Shown one piece after another: positions 12,285-24,189 of a stretch of 64,000 nucleotides of DNA. The notes under the pieces are model-generated. The model was not told the origin of the DNA and did not search any database. It worked only from the letters and a program-made list of their open reading frames with translations. The position numbers were made by a program, and so were the translations under genes. Within the stretch, counting starts at the first letter, position 1; the number at the start of each line of letters is the position of its first letter. Source of the DNA: Cladobotryum mycophilum (lineage: Eukaryota > Ascomycota > Sordariomycetes > Hypocreales > Hypocreaceae); NCBI GenBank assembly GCA_036429605.1, contig CM071590.1, positions 2,108,001 to 2,172,000 on the forward strand. Reading direction: 5' to 3'.

Positions 12285-13348
12285 GTGAATGGGTATGAAG
12301 GCTGGATCTTGAATTCGGTTGTTTGTGAAACGGTTGGAATTTTGAGATGGTTAAGCTCTGTCAGTTTTCCGCCACTTAAGAAAAACAAATCGTTGCAGTA
12401 GTAATTAGTTTATGCAGGTTGTGGTGTTGGGAAGGTGGGAAGTCTTGAATTGCGCCACAAACACCAGCCACAATACTTCACGTCATTGGTTACGCATACA
12501 TAAAAAAAGAAGAAGAAAAAAGAATAAGCGGGCATACTTACGTACTCCATGGCAACTCTTTTATTCTGCACTCTTGCAGGGGGACCGTTAGTAGAAATTA
12601 GTGGGGGGTTCGTTCGTCAGCCTCAATCCATGGTAACCTTGGAAAATGGTTCCTCGAACGGTTTTAGCGCTCCCTTGTCCCTGCAGCGACAGCTCATAAT
12701 ACCTAATCAAAACACACACTGCCAACTGCCAATGTTGCATGTTGCATGTTGTTGCATGTGAGTTGTTACTCGTTGATCCAACAAAAGCCCCGCCAACAAC
12801 CGAGAGAGTTGTATGTATGCATGCTCTCCGTACATTGTGCATCCAACCTTGGAACGTTCCCTGGCCACCGTAGCAAAGCCGAGCTTCCTATTTTCTATTT
12901 TCCTTTTCCCTTTTTTTTTCCTTCATTCTTCCTTCCCTTTTTCTTTCTTTCTTAGAGACTCTAATCCTTCTCACACACACACATACATACATACAGTGAG
13001 AAGCGCTCTCACTAAGCCATTTTTTACCACCTCGTCCAAGTAAGAAATGCTTACAATTCCGGCGCATTGATCCCTCCGTCGTGTCCACATTCCGAATCCG
13101 CCGTCTCTTGCCGGGCTGCTGCGCCGCGGTGACGACATCATCATCCCCAGCACCAACGACGACGGCGCGCGCGCCCTATTCATTTTCTCCCATTTCCTTC
13201 TTCCTCTTCTTCCTCTCAACATCCACAAATAGACGGGTCAACCTTTATTTCTCTCATATGTAGAGTCGCAATAACTTTCATCTTGAAAACAACATTGCCC
13301 GGAAGGAGAAGAAAAAAAGAGGCCACCGTATTGAGTGAGCTATTTGCC
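12285..13348. other. Divergent promoter region
   Basis: Lies between the complex I factor (-) and the calponin-homology gene (+). It has a CT-rich tract (12890-12955), a CACACA/CATACATACA run (12973-12996) and a CGCGCG stretch near 13167, all leader-like. No gene is seen. Confidence 0.55.
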
Positions 13349-15423
13349 ATGGCTTCCGTCACTTCCTTGGACAAGGACTTGCGCAAATTGCGCCTCGAGA
13401 AATACACCCCAGCAGCCGCAAACGAGGCTCGACAATGGATTGAGGATATTCTGGGGGAGAAGCTGTCGTCGCCAGATCTATTGGAGGGCTTGAAAGATGG
13501 CGTCGCTCTCTGCAGGTGCGTACAAGCATTCGGAGACTATCTGCCTCGTGCGTCGATTGATTGATTGATTGGCCAACCAACTAACAAACATCACCGCGTC
13601 ATGCAGACTCATCAATCTCGCCATCCCTCCTCCGGGTATCAAATTCAAAAAGTCAGCCATGCCATTCGTCCAGATGGAAAACATATCCCACTTCCTGCGC
13701 GCATGCCAGGCCCCGCCACTCAATCTCCAGCAGCACGACACCTTCCTCACAGTCGACCTATTCGAGCAGAAAGATCCCGCCCAAGTCTTGCAATGCATTG
13801 GCGCTTTCAGTAGAGCAGCCAACGCTGCCAACCCGAGGAACATCCCTCACCCAATGGGGCCCAAGACTCGACCTGGCACCTTGACCCCGCAGGCTACTGG
13901 GTCTGGAACCCGTAATCGAGGTGCTTCCATTACTAGCGATACGTCCTCTGTCTACGGTGGTGGTGCTAGATCCGCAGTGTCTCAGGATTCTGCATCGGGC
14001 AGGTTGAGCCCGTCAAAGGGCCATGGGTCTTCAGTTAGCAGCTGGAGCAAGAGGGATCAAGAATCATCTACTGCGCCCGCCTGGAACATTGCACAGTATG
14101 GCTACATGGGTGGCGCAAGTCAGGGCAATCTAGGAATCTCTTTTGGTTCCCGAAGACAGGTCACTGGTTCCCGCCCTGCCGTCCCGAGCTTAGCGGGCAA
14201 GGAGCGCATGAGAAAGGAGAAGGTTGCCGAGGAAGAACGCTTGCAGCAAGAAGACGAGGAAAGATGCCGAGCACGATTACAAGCTGAGGAGGAACAGGCT
14301 CACTTGGAGGAAGAGAGGCGATGGGAGCACGAAACACATCGATTGAGGGAAGAAGAACGTCGAAAAGTTGAAGAAGAAAGGCGGCAATGGGAGGAACAAG
14401 AACGTCAGTGGAAGGCGGCCGAGGAACAGCGTCGCAAGCAAGAAGAAGAGGCCGCTGCTCGAATAGAAGAAGAGCGACGTCAAAACAGGAACCGAAGTCC
14501 TGCTAAGCTACGCGGGCAGTTTCTCAGCCAGTACCAAGCCGAGCAGGCCCCCGTAGATGATGAAGTTGAGCTAGACGAAGGTCAAATTCGCATCAGGGAG
14601 CTGGAGAGGGAGCTAGAAATGGCTCGACAACGCGAAGCAGAGTATCAGCGGGAACGGCAGGGAAGGGCTGAACCAGCTCCTGCTGATGCACCTGCTAAGC
14701 TCAGAGTCAGGTCTAGGAGCCGGCCAGCTACACCTCGAAGTCCAAAGCCCAACTCTACAACACAACTTAATCGTCAGGAGTCTTGGTCGCAAGGTGGCGA
14801 AGTTCTTCACACGAAATGGCATCACCGCCAACAAGATCTACCGGAGGATGAGTTAGAAGGTTTCTCATCCCCCAGATCGCCTCGCCCTCTGCCTGATCCC
14901 AATGCCCTGCCACAGAATAAGCCGAACAGTGGTAGCCCCCGTCCTCTCCCTGACCCGGCCAAGTATGCCTCCCCCTAGAGCTCCCCCTCAAAATCGGACC
15001 GATCAATTCCTGTTCAAAAACCCAGCCCCTGTGCAGGCCACAGCCCAGCAGATCTACGCACGTGAACTAGGAGCCACTCAAGAGCGTGACGAAGAAGACC
15101 GTCGACGTGTGCAAAGTCAAGAGCAGACAAAGGCAGCCGGTTGGGCCTCCAAGTCTCTCCTCGAACGGGAAATGGAGATGGAACGAGAGCGTCAGAAGGA
15201 GTGGGAAGAGGCGCAAAAGGAGACGGCCGCCGCCGCTGCCAAGATAGTTGACAGTAACAACGGCGTCGACGGTATTGGTGGGGGGATCGGCGGTCGGTGG
15301 GACGTCAGCCAGTGGAGTGGATTTACCGGCGGAGACAATCAAAATAAGGGCTCACAGGGAATAGGTGCCAGTCGAAGACCGATCGTGGGTCCTCGCCCGC
15401 TACCCAATCCAACCGGCCATTGA
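13349..15423 (+). CDS. scp1: Calponin-homology, coiled-coil actin-binding protein (Scp1/transgelin-like), frame broken by one base
   Basis: Likely binds and cross-links F-actin at endocytic patches, as yeast Scp1 does. Exon 1 is 13349-13515, intron 13516-13606 (GTGCGT...GCAG), exon 2 from 13607. The single CH domain (residues about 20-135) reads EARQWIEDILGEKL, DLLEGLKDGVALCR joined to LINLAIPPPGIKF, and PFVQMENISHFLRACQ. A Gly/Ser linker follows, then a long Glu/Arg/Gln coiled coil (14205-14490, again 14550-14670), far longer than yeast Scp1 (200 aa). The open frame stops at 14978, but the family tail (RAPPQNRTDQF, then KAAGWASKSLLEREMEME) continues in the next frame to 15423. The break sits in a run of five C (14971-14975); one C fewer restores a 660-aa product. 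RPLPDP/RPLPNP repeats occur on both sides of the break, arguing for one gene. Start chosen at MASVTSLDKDLRKL, the usual family start; an upstream in-frame TTG adds nothing. Confidence 0.85.
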
Positions 15424-16691
15424 CCTCACCGAAGGGGGGATAAACATGTAAGCGTAAAGATGATCAACTAGAGGGGCTCCCTTTTTTTGTTTCTCCGGAT
15501 GAGAAGGACCTCTCATCGAGCCGAGGAGTTCAAAAGGTTTCAAAAAAATTTGCCGGGGGGGAACATGGGTGGGATGGGCAAAAGGGGGGTTGGGGTTGGA
15601 ATCGGTAGAGAGGGAACGTCACTTTTTTTTTTTTAACTTGCTTTGATATGATAGGCGAGTTTGCTCACACATCAGCGGGTGACCTTTTTTTTCGTAGATT
15701 TCTTTCTTGGGGATTGGGCATAATTTTTTTTTCTTGACCTGAAGCCAGCAGATCCCATCCTCCGTAGATGTGTTAAATGGCGATAATTTGGTTCAATTTT
15801 TCTTTTCCCACCACGCAATATCTTTGCTTTTTTGTCTGACATCTCACGATGGGTTCTTTTTGTAACAGCGAGCAGACAAATCACGGGTGTACCGAATGGT
15901 CTGATGCTCCCCCTTTGTGCATTTGTGGCGTTGAATTAAGTGGAACAGAGGTTAGATCAGTCAGAGTACTTCGGCGGCAGTCATTTAGATGAGTGGCCTC
16001 GTTCGGTCTTTTCTAGGAAATCTTGGGCCGTTTGACTGTCCTCACATGGCTGCCACACACCGTGAAAGTTGTAGTAAAACATTCGGCCAGACATGCATTA
16101 TGTAGCAATGATGTCAGGTCGGCAGGCAAAAGCCCAAGAGGGGGTATCGTGCATTGAAGTAAAGTAAAGAGTACTAACCATACGTACGTAACATCAATGG
16201 TAGTTACAATAATATTCAAAGAAGATGTACCTCAGCTCGCGAATTTCCCAAGCAGTAGTAGTAGCCCACCAAGTTGGGGATGGCCAAAGAGAGCACACCG
16301 GTAGATGCTACATTTCGACACACAGAAAAGCCGGCTTCGCTTCGCTCTGGTAGGTGATGATTGTAATTGGACGGGGATCCGCAATAGTTTGGTGCGCCGT
16401 TCAGACCTCCCTCCCTCACATCCCCCATGGCGAAGTTTGGCCTTTTCCCATCCCCCCTCCTTTGGCAATAGAAATTCCATATCTGGTCATCAGGAAAAAA
16501 CAATCCGCGACCACAAATTCTGATCCTTCTTCCATCTTGTCACTTCCATCCGCCATCGCACTTCTTCATCACTTCAGGTAAGCCCCTAATTGAAATACGT
16601 TGCACAAGACTGTCGACTTCTTCAGTCTCAAGTGGAAACTCGCGCTGCCATGCTGCAGTCCCCATCATAACCCGCATAAACATACTCGTGC
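15424..16691. other. Convergent intergenic region with T-runs
   Basis: Holds the 3' flanks of the calponin-homology gene and the SET/MYND gene. Several poly-T runs are seen (T12 near 15623-15634; shorter ones at 15486, 15685 and 15726) and a G-rich stretch (15555-15600). No gene or RNA is recognised. Confidence 0.55.
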
Positions 16692-18377
16692 TCAGTGTGA
16701 GTGGCCGTTTGTAACCACCTTGGTCTCTGCAGCTTCATCACGACACCTCTTGCACATGCACCAGCCACCAAGGCTCCCTCGGGCCCATTCGCGCCGCTGC
16801 TGGACAGGCAGCGTCACGTCGCAATAGTGGTTCAATATCTCCTCCCCTTTCTTGATTCCTCCCGGCCGGCAACCGATAACACGTTCTCGCCGAGCTGAGA
16901 GTACCATCCGGCCACCCCAGTCCCAGGTAACGTTGGGATCACAGTCATGGTTTGCAAGGCACCAGTATGGGTGCACTGCCGCAACATCCGGTCGACCGTC
17001 TCGCGGATTTTTTCGCGCCGAAGCTGTTCCTCGAAACTTTGCATAGAGGGTGTTGAGCACCCACAAATCGTATTCCGGCAGCCCAGCATAGATGTCGATA
17101 TCCATCTTCTCAAGAACATGTAGGGGAGTCTCGATATTGTACTTGAAAGAGAATGGGAGCGTCCATTCTGGTGGAGGTCCTGCCTTTGGCGATACATTGA
17201 TCTCGTTGGTTCGAGACGGCACAAAGTCTCCCCAAATGAACTTGATCTCGCGCACTTCCAGTGGATGAATCTCTTGGTGCGTGGCCAAGGCCAAGACTCG
17301 TGCAAGGAGGAGAAGGTAGAGTGTTTCATCCGCCTCGAATGCGTCAGGGTCCTTGGCGATGGAATCTACGTCTTTCTCGCAAACGGCCGGATGATAACGC
17401 TCCTGAGCCTCATCGTGACACTCCTGGTTGCAGAAGACTGTATCTAGGCAGTCAACACATTCAACTGGCCCATTCTTGCTGCCGAGTGGTGCAAGCTCTG
17501 AGCTGCATGCATCACACACCGTATCTTTGAGGCGGTTGTTGGCCGTCAGCAGTGAGTACTCCTTGAGGACAGCCTCTCCTGGGCTAATATCCTCAGTGGC
17601 GAAGACTCCAAGCTGCTTGCAAGTAGGTATTATTTCATATTCATCCGTGTCACTTGCGCCCTCCAACAGGACAGGCAAAGTTGCTACCTGGATAGCACAC
17701 TTGGGGGCCATTCGCTTGAAATCAGCGTTCAGAGTTTCCAGGGACTCGGGCGAAAACCGATCAGGCTCATGATCATTCCATGGGTAGATCTCTCGACGAA
17801 CCAAACCATAATCGGGTAATTCGTTGATATCAAAGTCTGAGCGGCGAAGTTTCTGCCGGGCGACAGTGTCGATGTGGCCCCTGGTATTAAGGAGATCTTG
17901 GTTATTTGGAGCAAGTGCAAGCCCTCGGTCGCAGAATTTGAATGCCGACTTAAGGCAGCCACAGAGCAAGAGACTCAGAGACAAGATTTGATACGCTCGT
18001 ATTTTGGCAAGGTGGGTCAGCCGGCGAGAGGCAACACTGGCGTCTTGAATGTTGCCATCAGTCACCGCAGGCCATTGCTGAATGAGTTCACCATGCATCA
18101 GAACTTCTGGCAGAGGTTCGCCTGCGTACCTCTGCAAAGATTCCAAAGCTTGATCATGGTACTCGAAGCCGTCATTATCAATTTCGTCAGTCAGGAGAAG
18201 TGCTCGATAGGCATCGCCAGCGGCAAGATCAGGATATCCAAGGTCCGAATAGACGGCGGCTCGTTCGAGGTATAGTATCAAATCATAGGGCAAGCTGTCG
18301 AGGCCCTCAGTCAACAGCTGACGACGCTCGAGCAACTGCTCGATATGTGCAAGCTGGTCCATATCTGGGGACGCCAT
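16692..18377 (-). CDS. SET and MYND domain protein (SMYD-type lysine methyltransferase)
   Basis: Intronless, 561 aa. By family it would methylate lysines on histone or non-histone proteins; the fungal target is unknown. The order of elements is unusual: an N-terminal helical TPR-like region (residues about 30-170, including LYLERAAVYSDLGYPDLAAG and KSAFKFCDRGLALAPNNQDLL) precedes the split SET domain. SET-N is GVFATEDISPGEAVL (257-271). The MYND zinc finger runs from C288 to C333 (CDAC, CVDC, FCNQEC, H329, C333). The second SET part has CLANHDCDPNV (473-483) for cofactor binding and NHYCD (516-520) near the active site, and a post-SET CMCKRC block (540-545). Metazoan SMYDs keep TPR helices at the C-terminus, so this is the fungal N-terminal TPR arrangement. 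Start at 18377 is the first ATG. It is divergent to the lactonase gene across a 5-kb gap. Confidence 0.92.
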   Translation of the reverse strand: MASPDMDQLAHIEQLLERRQLLTEGLDSLPYDLILYLERAAVYSDLGYPDLAAGDAYRALLLTDEIDNDGFEYHDQALESLQRYAGEPLPEVLMHGELIQQWPAVTDGNIQDASVASRRLTHLAKIRAYQILSLSLLLCGCLKSAFKFCDRGLALAPNNQDLLNTRGHIDTVARQKLRRSDFDINELPDYGLVRREIYPWNDHEPDRFSPESLETLNADFKRMAPKCAIQVATLPVLLEGASDTDEYEIIPTCKQLGVFATEDISPGEAVLKEYSLLTANNRLKDTVCDACSSELAPLGSKNGPVECVDCLDTVFCNQECHDEAQERYHPAVCEKDVDSIAKDPDAFEADETLYLLLLARVLALATHQEIHPLEVREIKFIWGDFVPSRTNEINVSPKAGPPPEWTLPFSFKYNIETPLHVLEKMDIDIYAGLPEYDLWVLNTLYAKFRGTASARKNPRDGRPDVAAVHPYWCLANHDCDPNVTWDWGGRMVLSARRERVIGCRPGGIKKGEEILNHYCDVTLPVQQRREWARGSLGGWCMCKRCRDEAAETKVVTNGHSH

Positions 18378-21300
18378 TTTAACACCAGCGAGAGAGGAAA
18401 AAAATGTCAGGAGGGCGGTGACGCTAACGATATAGGATTAAATGTGGCGTATAAAAAATTCTGGCAAAAGCCCTGAATCAGCAAAGGAAGCAAGAAACAG
18501 TCGTGAAGCCAAGAACAACTCTGGTCAAAGAGTGCAACGACCGTATGGCTTGATAGAGCCTGGTAGGGCTGCTAGTTGGCGTGGCCCAAGACTGAGAAGA
18601 AAGGATGGAGGCGGAAAAGTCAGAGAATTGGGCCCGTAACGGGGCGCCAAGTTTTCTATATTCAAGGAAGCCAAAAAAAAAGCCTTCCCCTCCCTCACCT
18701 GGGCAGATCAGAGACAAGGACTAGGACGGGACTAGGGGGGAGTCAGGGCCAATAGCACTGGAGCGCAGTACAACCCCACGAAAGACCCTGAATCGGAGGT
18801 CGCAAGGATATCTCGGAGCTGATGACGAAACCAGTGTTGGCCTTTATCTAGAAGTGGACTACACTTTTTGGAGCAGTCAGCATCTGCTGTGGAAGCTAAG
18901 TGATGTGGCAGTGACCGCAAAAGGATATGATATCAAATAAGGGAAGAGAAACAGGAGAATTGGCAGCTCGCCGTGTGGCCCGCAACAAGTGAGAGAGTGT
19001 TTGTTTGTTCTTGAGCACGGAGAATGGGGTGGGGAGGAGGAGGGGGAAGGGAAGGGAAAGGAAGGGAAAGAAAGATACAGAGCGAGGGGGGCAGGGAGAG
19101 GAGACGAGGCAATGAGGCAACAAGGAAATTTTGATGCGAGAATCGGATTTGGTCAAGCAATAGATGGTGGGAAGGAGGAACAGACGAATGGCAAAGGGCG
19201 AAGCGGCAGCAGGATTGACGCCAAAAGTGAGGCTGTCTCGTGACGCGCTTACGGGGACCATACAGTTATAGCATCAGTTGCTTGATTCGATGTCTGAGCT
19301 TGGCAGGTGCCAGCCATATCACCATCACGAAATTATTGCCGTGTGGGGATGCAGGTCTCCCTCCTCCGCGTACCAGGTTGACGGGGGTGGGATGCAAAAA
19401 TGGGGGGAATCAGGAAAAAAAGGCAGGAAATGGAGGAAAGAATTTGATGTTGAAGCGAATTTTGATCATCCAGGCAAAAGGGTAAGTGATTTGCGCTGTG
19501 GCAACGGGGGTGCTTTCCCTCTTAATGCAACGATGGAGGGGGATGGGATGGGATGAGATGGAGCAGGAGCTCTGGAGAGGTAACGGGCAGGTTGGTTTGC
19601 TGGGAAAACGGATGGAAGTAGGGACCAGACAAGGCAATTACACCGGCCAGTTGGCACGCCCTCTTTTTTCTTCCCTTTGGTTACTTACCTTGAGACAGTC
19701 AAGTGGATGTGCAAGTGCAGTGCAGTGAGAGTGCAGTGGCCCTATCCAGCGCCGCCAAGGGACGACATGTAACTCTGTAAGGACGCGATTCGACGATGTT
19801 GCAATTAGCGGATCCGACCGGTCTGTGGAGGAACAGGAGGGGTGAAGTTGCAAAGAGCAAAAGGGAAAGGCGACTGGTAGACTCTGGACTGCCTTTTTCC
19901 CCCTCTCTCTGTGTGTATCTTCTGAGGGTCTGGTGATGAGTAGATAGATAGAAATGAATGAATGAATGGGCTGAACCGCAAGGGTGGTTGGATGGTCCGC
20001 TTAACCAAAGCTGGACCCTGAAAAATCCCAAGACACGTTGTTCGGTCTGTGGGACTTCCGGAAGGGCAGAAGCGGGCAGCCAGCCTTAGAACCCCAGGGA
20101 GAGAAAAAAAATTCAGGGTCTTTGAAGCTAGTCGAAGCTTTTTGCAAGGTTGGTGGGTATGGAATCTGGGCCCGGCCTACGGGGTAGAAAGTGTACAAAG
20201 AGCTACCTACTAGTAGTGAGAGGGTGGCACATCACACACACGCACACACACACACAAACAAGCACAATTGATTCCCACTCACACACGCACAACCAACCGA
20301 CCTAGACTTGGACCGTAAGGGTTCTTGGAGGGGGGCGTCTCTCTCGCTTCGGTCCACAGCCACAGAACGAAGCACCCTCCCCAGGGTTGATGGTGGCTTG
20401 TACGGAGCAGTTTATTCCATTTACATATACGCGTAGTAACCCAGTTTCCTTGATTTTCAGAATTCAACCCCTGCTCAAATGCTACACGAATGCCTGTATC
20501 GCTACCTACTATTGACCGGCCAGTGGTGGCAACGGCTTCGTGTCCACAGACGTCAGATTGCCAGAACCAGGTGCCAGAGTAGTAGCAGTAGGTAAGTGAA
20601 CCTGTGCCTAATAATTGGTGGCTACCACAAGGTTGGCAGGTAGTACGTCGACTTTGCTTTGTTACTGGCCGCCTAGCGAAACCTGAACCCGGGCTCGGGA
20701 GGTGGTTGTTCAAGGAAAATCAAGGGTCCCGTCCCACACCCTTGCTTCTGTTGCATTCCTCACTAGCCTAGCTGTGCTACCTTGATTAGATACACGGCCG
20801 GTCCCCCCTCGCTTCCTCCCCTCTCCCAGAGTCTGCATGTTAACATCCGGCGTCGTTGAAAGTACACGCTCGTATATACTAGATATGCCCATCTTATTTT
20901 TTCACTTTAGAGTGCCATCTGTACATAAGATTGGTATTAGTATTAGTAGTTGGGTGCTAGGTAGTTTGCCCATGACCAGAAGCCGGAACTAGCGGGGATA
21001 GCATCATGTTTTCCCATCACAACGACCGACCTTGCTAGGGCGCACAGCACCACTAAGAAACTAAGAGGGTACCTACACAGGCAGATCAACGGGAGTCTAG
21101 CACTGGCGAACCAACAGGGCACATTGGTTTGCGCCCTGCCATAGGCTGGGGTTGTTCCACCTGCACTTATTGGCGGGTTGCTACGCCGACCTCTTCCACT
21201 GTCCTGTATCTTGAACTTTGTTAGAGTTGCACCCCAAGTTGAGGTGTTGTAAATCAATCTAGCACTACCTAGGCTCTACTGGCAGTCATGTACTCCCCGT

Positions 21301-23406
21301 ACCCTGGAAGGTGTCTGAACAGCACTAAAGGACATGCACTGGTACCTGTTCAAGAGGTAGTGCTGGTAAGGGTACTCAGCGCAGTACCTTCTGGGTATGG
21401 CTTATACATAATCGCACGCCACAAGCTACAGCTCCCAGATACGCGAGTTTGTACCCGTAGGTATCGCGAAGCTTGCCATCCCCCTCCCCTTTTTTTTTGC
21501 TTCTATTGCTGCTGTGCTGGCCTCCTTTACTCCATGTAAGGTATTCTCATGTCTCTTTTTTGTTTTGTTTTCAGCTGTCATTGTCTCGCCGGCTCCATGT
21601 TATCTGATTGTTCGGCAATCGCGTTTCCCCCTTTCCTTTTACGTATGTACTTGTATCATCAAGTGGTTGGTGGCATGAGACGCACATCTAAACGAACCAA
21701 TGAAGCGCTGAATGGATGTTGTCAACTTTACGTCATTATTGCTTCAACAACTTCAACTTCGCCCTTCCAAGACAAGGCAAGGTACCCATAACGGATGGCG
21801 AGACCCTTGGGTGACCCGTGCTTGTTCATGCCGAGGAAAGCGTCCAGAAGCAAAGCAAAGAAAGAGAGAAGAGGAGGAACGGGGGGGGGGAGAGCCAAGA
21901 CGCAGAGGTCAACACGGGGACGATGCAGGCCGTGTCAAGACATGGAGTATTTAATCCGAACACACACACTGAGATTGTCGACAGTTTAATGCTTGGCTTT
22001 TTCCTCCACCTCTTTGCCGTGGTCATCCAGCACACACCAAGGGAAGCTAGGGCAAGTCAAGGGGAAAAAAGAAGGAAAAATTGCATGGGTCTATGGTCAC
22101 TAAGATGTTGACGGGCAATTTCTTAGCCGTCGATGGCCGGGAAAGAAAGACATGTTTCGAATCGGCGCAGGCATCGCAGGGTCCTTGTTCCAAGTCCCTG
22201 TCTAGGCACTGTCTAGTACGACATGCACCCTTGCCAAATTACCAAGAGACCAAGCCCCAAGTCCAAACGAGACCCCTCCTCTTCACGCCTGGCATTCCAG
22301 CCCCTCCAGCCAGATAAAAGCCTTCTCCCTCAAGATTCCTCACGAACTTTTCTTTTATCTAACGCCAGTGGAAACAACGGATTCTCTCGTGGCAGAAGTT
22401 TTTTATTTTTATTTTTTATTTTTTATGTTTTTGCTACTGTTGCTCCATTGACACCAAGCATTGAGATTGAGGCGTCTGCTTGTCCTAGCCGCTCTACTAA
22501 CGTATCACCAGCATTCGGCCAACCATGGTATGGCCAACTCCAGGGGAATAAACGACAACCTCCTACCATCCGAGAAGCTGCTAGAATCAGCTGCTTCGAA
22601 TAGAACTGAAGAGCTGGACATGAAGCGCATTGCCTGCATAGCCGGACGAGGTTTGATAGGTCGCATTGGGGCCGAAAATATGGCGCCGCTTTTCAGATGT
22701 ATGACAGCAAGAGCACGTAACCCATGACACCAGCTGGACGACGTCTTACACATGTCGACACGGAAGATACCAGGCATATGTACAAAGATATGCTTCCTAG
22801 ATGCATCAGCTTATCAGTTACTCCCTTGGGTCACAGATGGTCCCCTCTCATCTTTTCTTGCTCTTATTTTCCCAATAACTACACATCCTATTTTCCGAAG
22901 CTACCCTATTGAATTTACCCAAACTTGCGTTACTTACCTGACAAACCCCCAGATATTGCATCATACGATTTTCTGCAGAGCTGGCCAGATACCTGAGAAT
23001 TTAAACTCCGTTGCAGTGGCAACTTTTTGTCCTCTTTTCCCTCTGTCTGCACTATCTATCTTATCAGCAAGCCTCTGACATAACCCCGCGTCTGCATTGT
23101 TCCCTCTGTCTCTCTCTCCTTCTCTCCGCCAACACGCTGAAACTCCAAAGCCCCAAAAAAAAATAGAGCAACCCCGCCATCCATCCATCAAAAGAGTAAT
23201 TATCCCAACATTTCCCACATACGCTTCCAAACAAAGCAAAACATAGGCCCGATCCTGATCGCCCGCCGTCTTGACTATCGAAATAATAATAACCTATCGC
23301 AGAGTACTTGGCTTTTCTAGCTGCGCCCGAAAACACTACTTCCACGTGCACCTCCGCGGCCCGCATTGCCGTTGTCACATACACACATACCATTACCATT
23401 CCCACC
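18378..23406. other. 5.0-kb gene-free divergent region
   Basis: Between the SET/MYND gene (-) and 6-phosphogluconolactonase (+). The open frames I inspected are short and lack family motifs, consistent codon bias or splice structure. Visible content: purine-rich and G-rich low-complexity DNA (19000-19090, 19540-19560, 21880-21895), CA repeats (20233-20258), poly-T/AT runs (22400-22430), and a leader-like pyrimidine tract ending at 23130. An ORF-like stretch at 22461-22727 begins with a hydrophobic segment but lacks an ATG at its start. No tRNA or 5S gene was recognised. Confidence 0.5.
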
Positions 23407-24189
23407 ATGCCAAAGACACAACCCAACCTATACGCCTTCCCTGGCGTTGACACCCTCGCTTCCGCCCTGCGCTCCTACATTATTCAGAGCCAATCCACCG
23501 GTATCGAACGTCATGGAGTCTTCAAGGTAGCTGTTTCCGGAGGCTCTCTACCAAAGACATTGGCTCAGGCCCTGTTGGCCCCTTCATCTGGGCCCAACGA
23601 CGTTGTCGAGTTCCCCAAATGGGAGATTTTCTTTGCAGATGAACGCGCCGTGCCCCTGGATCACGAGGATTCCAACTATGCTCTCCTGAAATCCGAGCTG
23701 CTGGATAAGATTCCCCAGGGCCAGCAACCTACTGTCCACCCCATTAACGTGCATCACTTAAACGACACCCAGGAACTTGCCGATCAGTACGGAGAGACCC
23801 TCGTTCAAGCTTTCGCCTCTCGAGATTCGGTTCGTCTTCCCATTTTCGATCTTATCCTACTCGGCTGTGGCCCCGATGGACATACCTGCTCTCTTTTCCC
23901 CGGCCATCCTCTCCTTCGCGAGGAAGACGCCTGGGTCGCCCCAATCGAGGACTCTCCCAAGCCCCCGCCAAAACGAATTACCCTTACCCTCCCCGTCGTG
24001 ACACACGCCGTCCGCGTCGCATTCGTCGCCACCGGCGCTGGCAAGAGTGAGATTATGAAGAAAATCTTCGACCAGACAGAGGGCCTTCCCTGCTCGCTCG
24101 TCAATGATGGTACCGGAGACAGGTGCAGCTGGTTCGTTGACGAGCCCGCCATCAACGGCGTCATCTTCCCACGGAGAGCCTTTTTGTGA
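23407..24189 (+). CDS. 6-phosphogluconolactonase
   Basis: Hydrolyses 6-phosphogluconolactone to 6-phosphogluconate, the second step of the oxidative pentose phosphate pathway, in the cytosol. Intronless, 260 aa, the usual length for yeast Sol3/Sol4-like enzymes. Motifs seen: VAVSGGSLPKTL (residues 41-52), the FADERAVPLDHEDSNY block (76-91) that forms the active site, and LLGCGPDGHTCSLFPGH (151-167). The glucosamine-6-phosphate-isomerase fold continues with KRITLTLPV and ends CSWFVDEPAINGVIFP. Start is the ATG after CACC at 23403-23406, giving a good fungal context (CACCATGCC). The nearest upstream gene is 5 kb away on the opposite strand. Confidence 0.96.
   Translation: MPKTQPNLYAFPGVDTLASALRSYIIQSQSTGIERHGVFKVAVSGGSLPKTLAQALLAPSSGPNDVVEFPKWEIFFADERAVPLDHEDSNYALLKSELLDKIPQGQQPTVHPINVHHLNDTQELADQYGETLVQAFASRDSVRLPIFDLILLGCGPDGHTCSLFPGHPLLREEDAWVAPIEDSPKPPPKRITLTLPVVTHAVRVAFVATGAGKSEIMKKIFDQTEGLPCSLVNDGTGDRCSWFVDEPAINGVIFPRRAFL

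Noticed and set aside
14963..14978. A 16-base GT...AG micro-intron in the calponin-homology gene
   Set aside because: It would restore the frame but is far below the minimum length for fungal spliceosomal introns; a homopolymer indel is simpler.
20279..20713. 144-codon minus-strand open frame
   Set aside because: No family motif, mixed composition, overlaps CA-repeat-flanked spacer; typical chance frame.
20935..20960. Short match to the 5S rRNA internal region (TTAGTAGTTGGGTG)
   Set aside because: Only about 14 bases agree; the flanking 5S helices and the expected start and end are absent.
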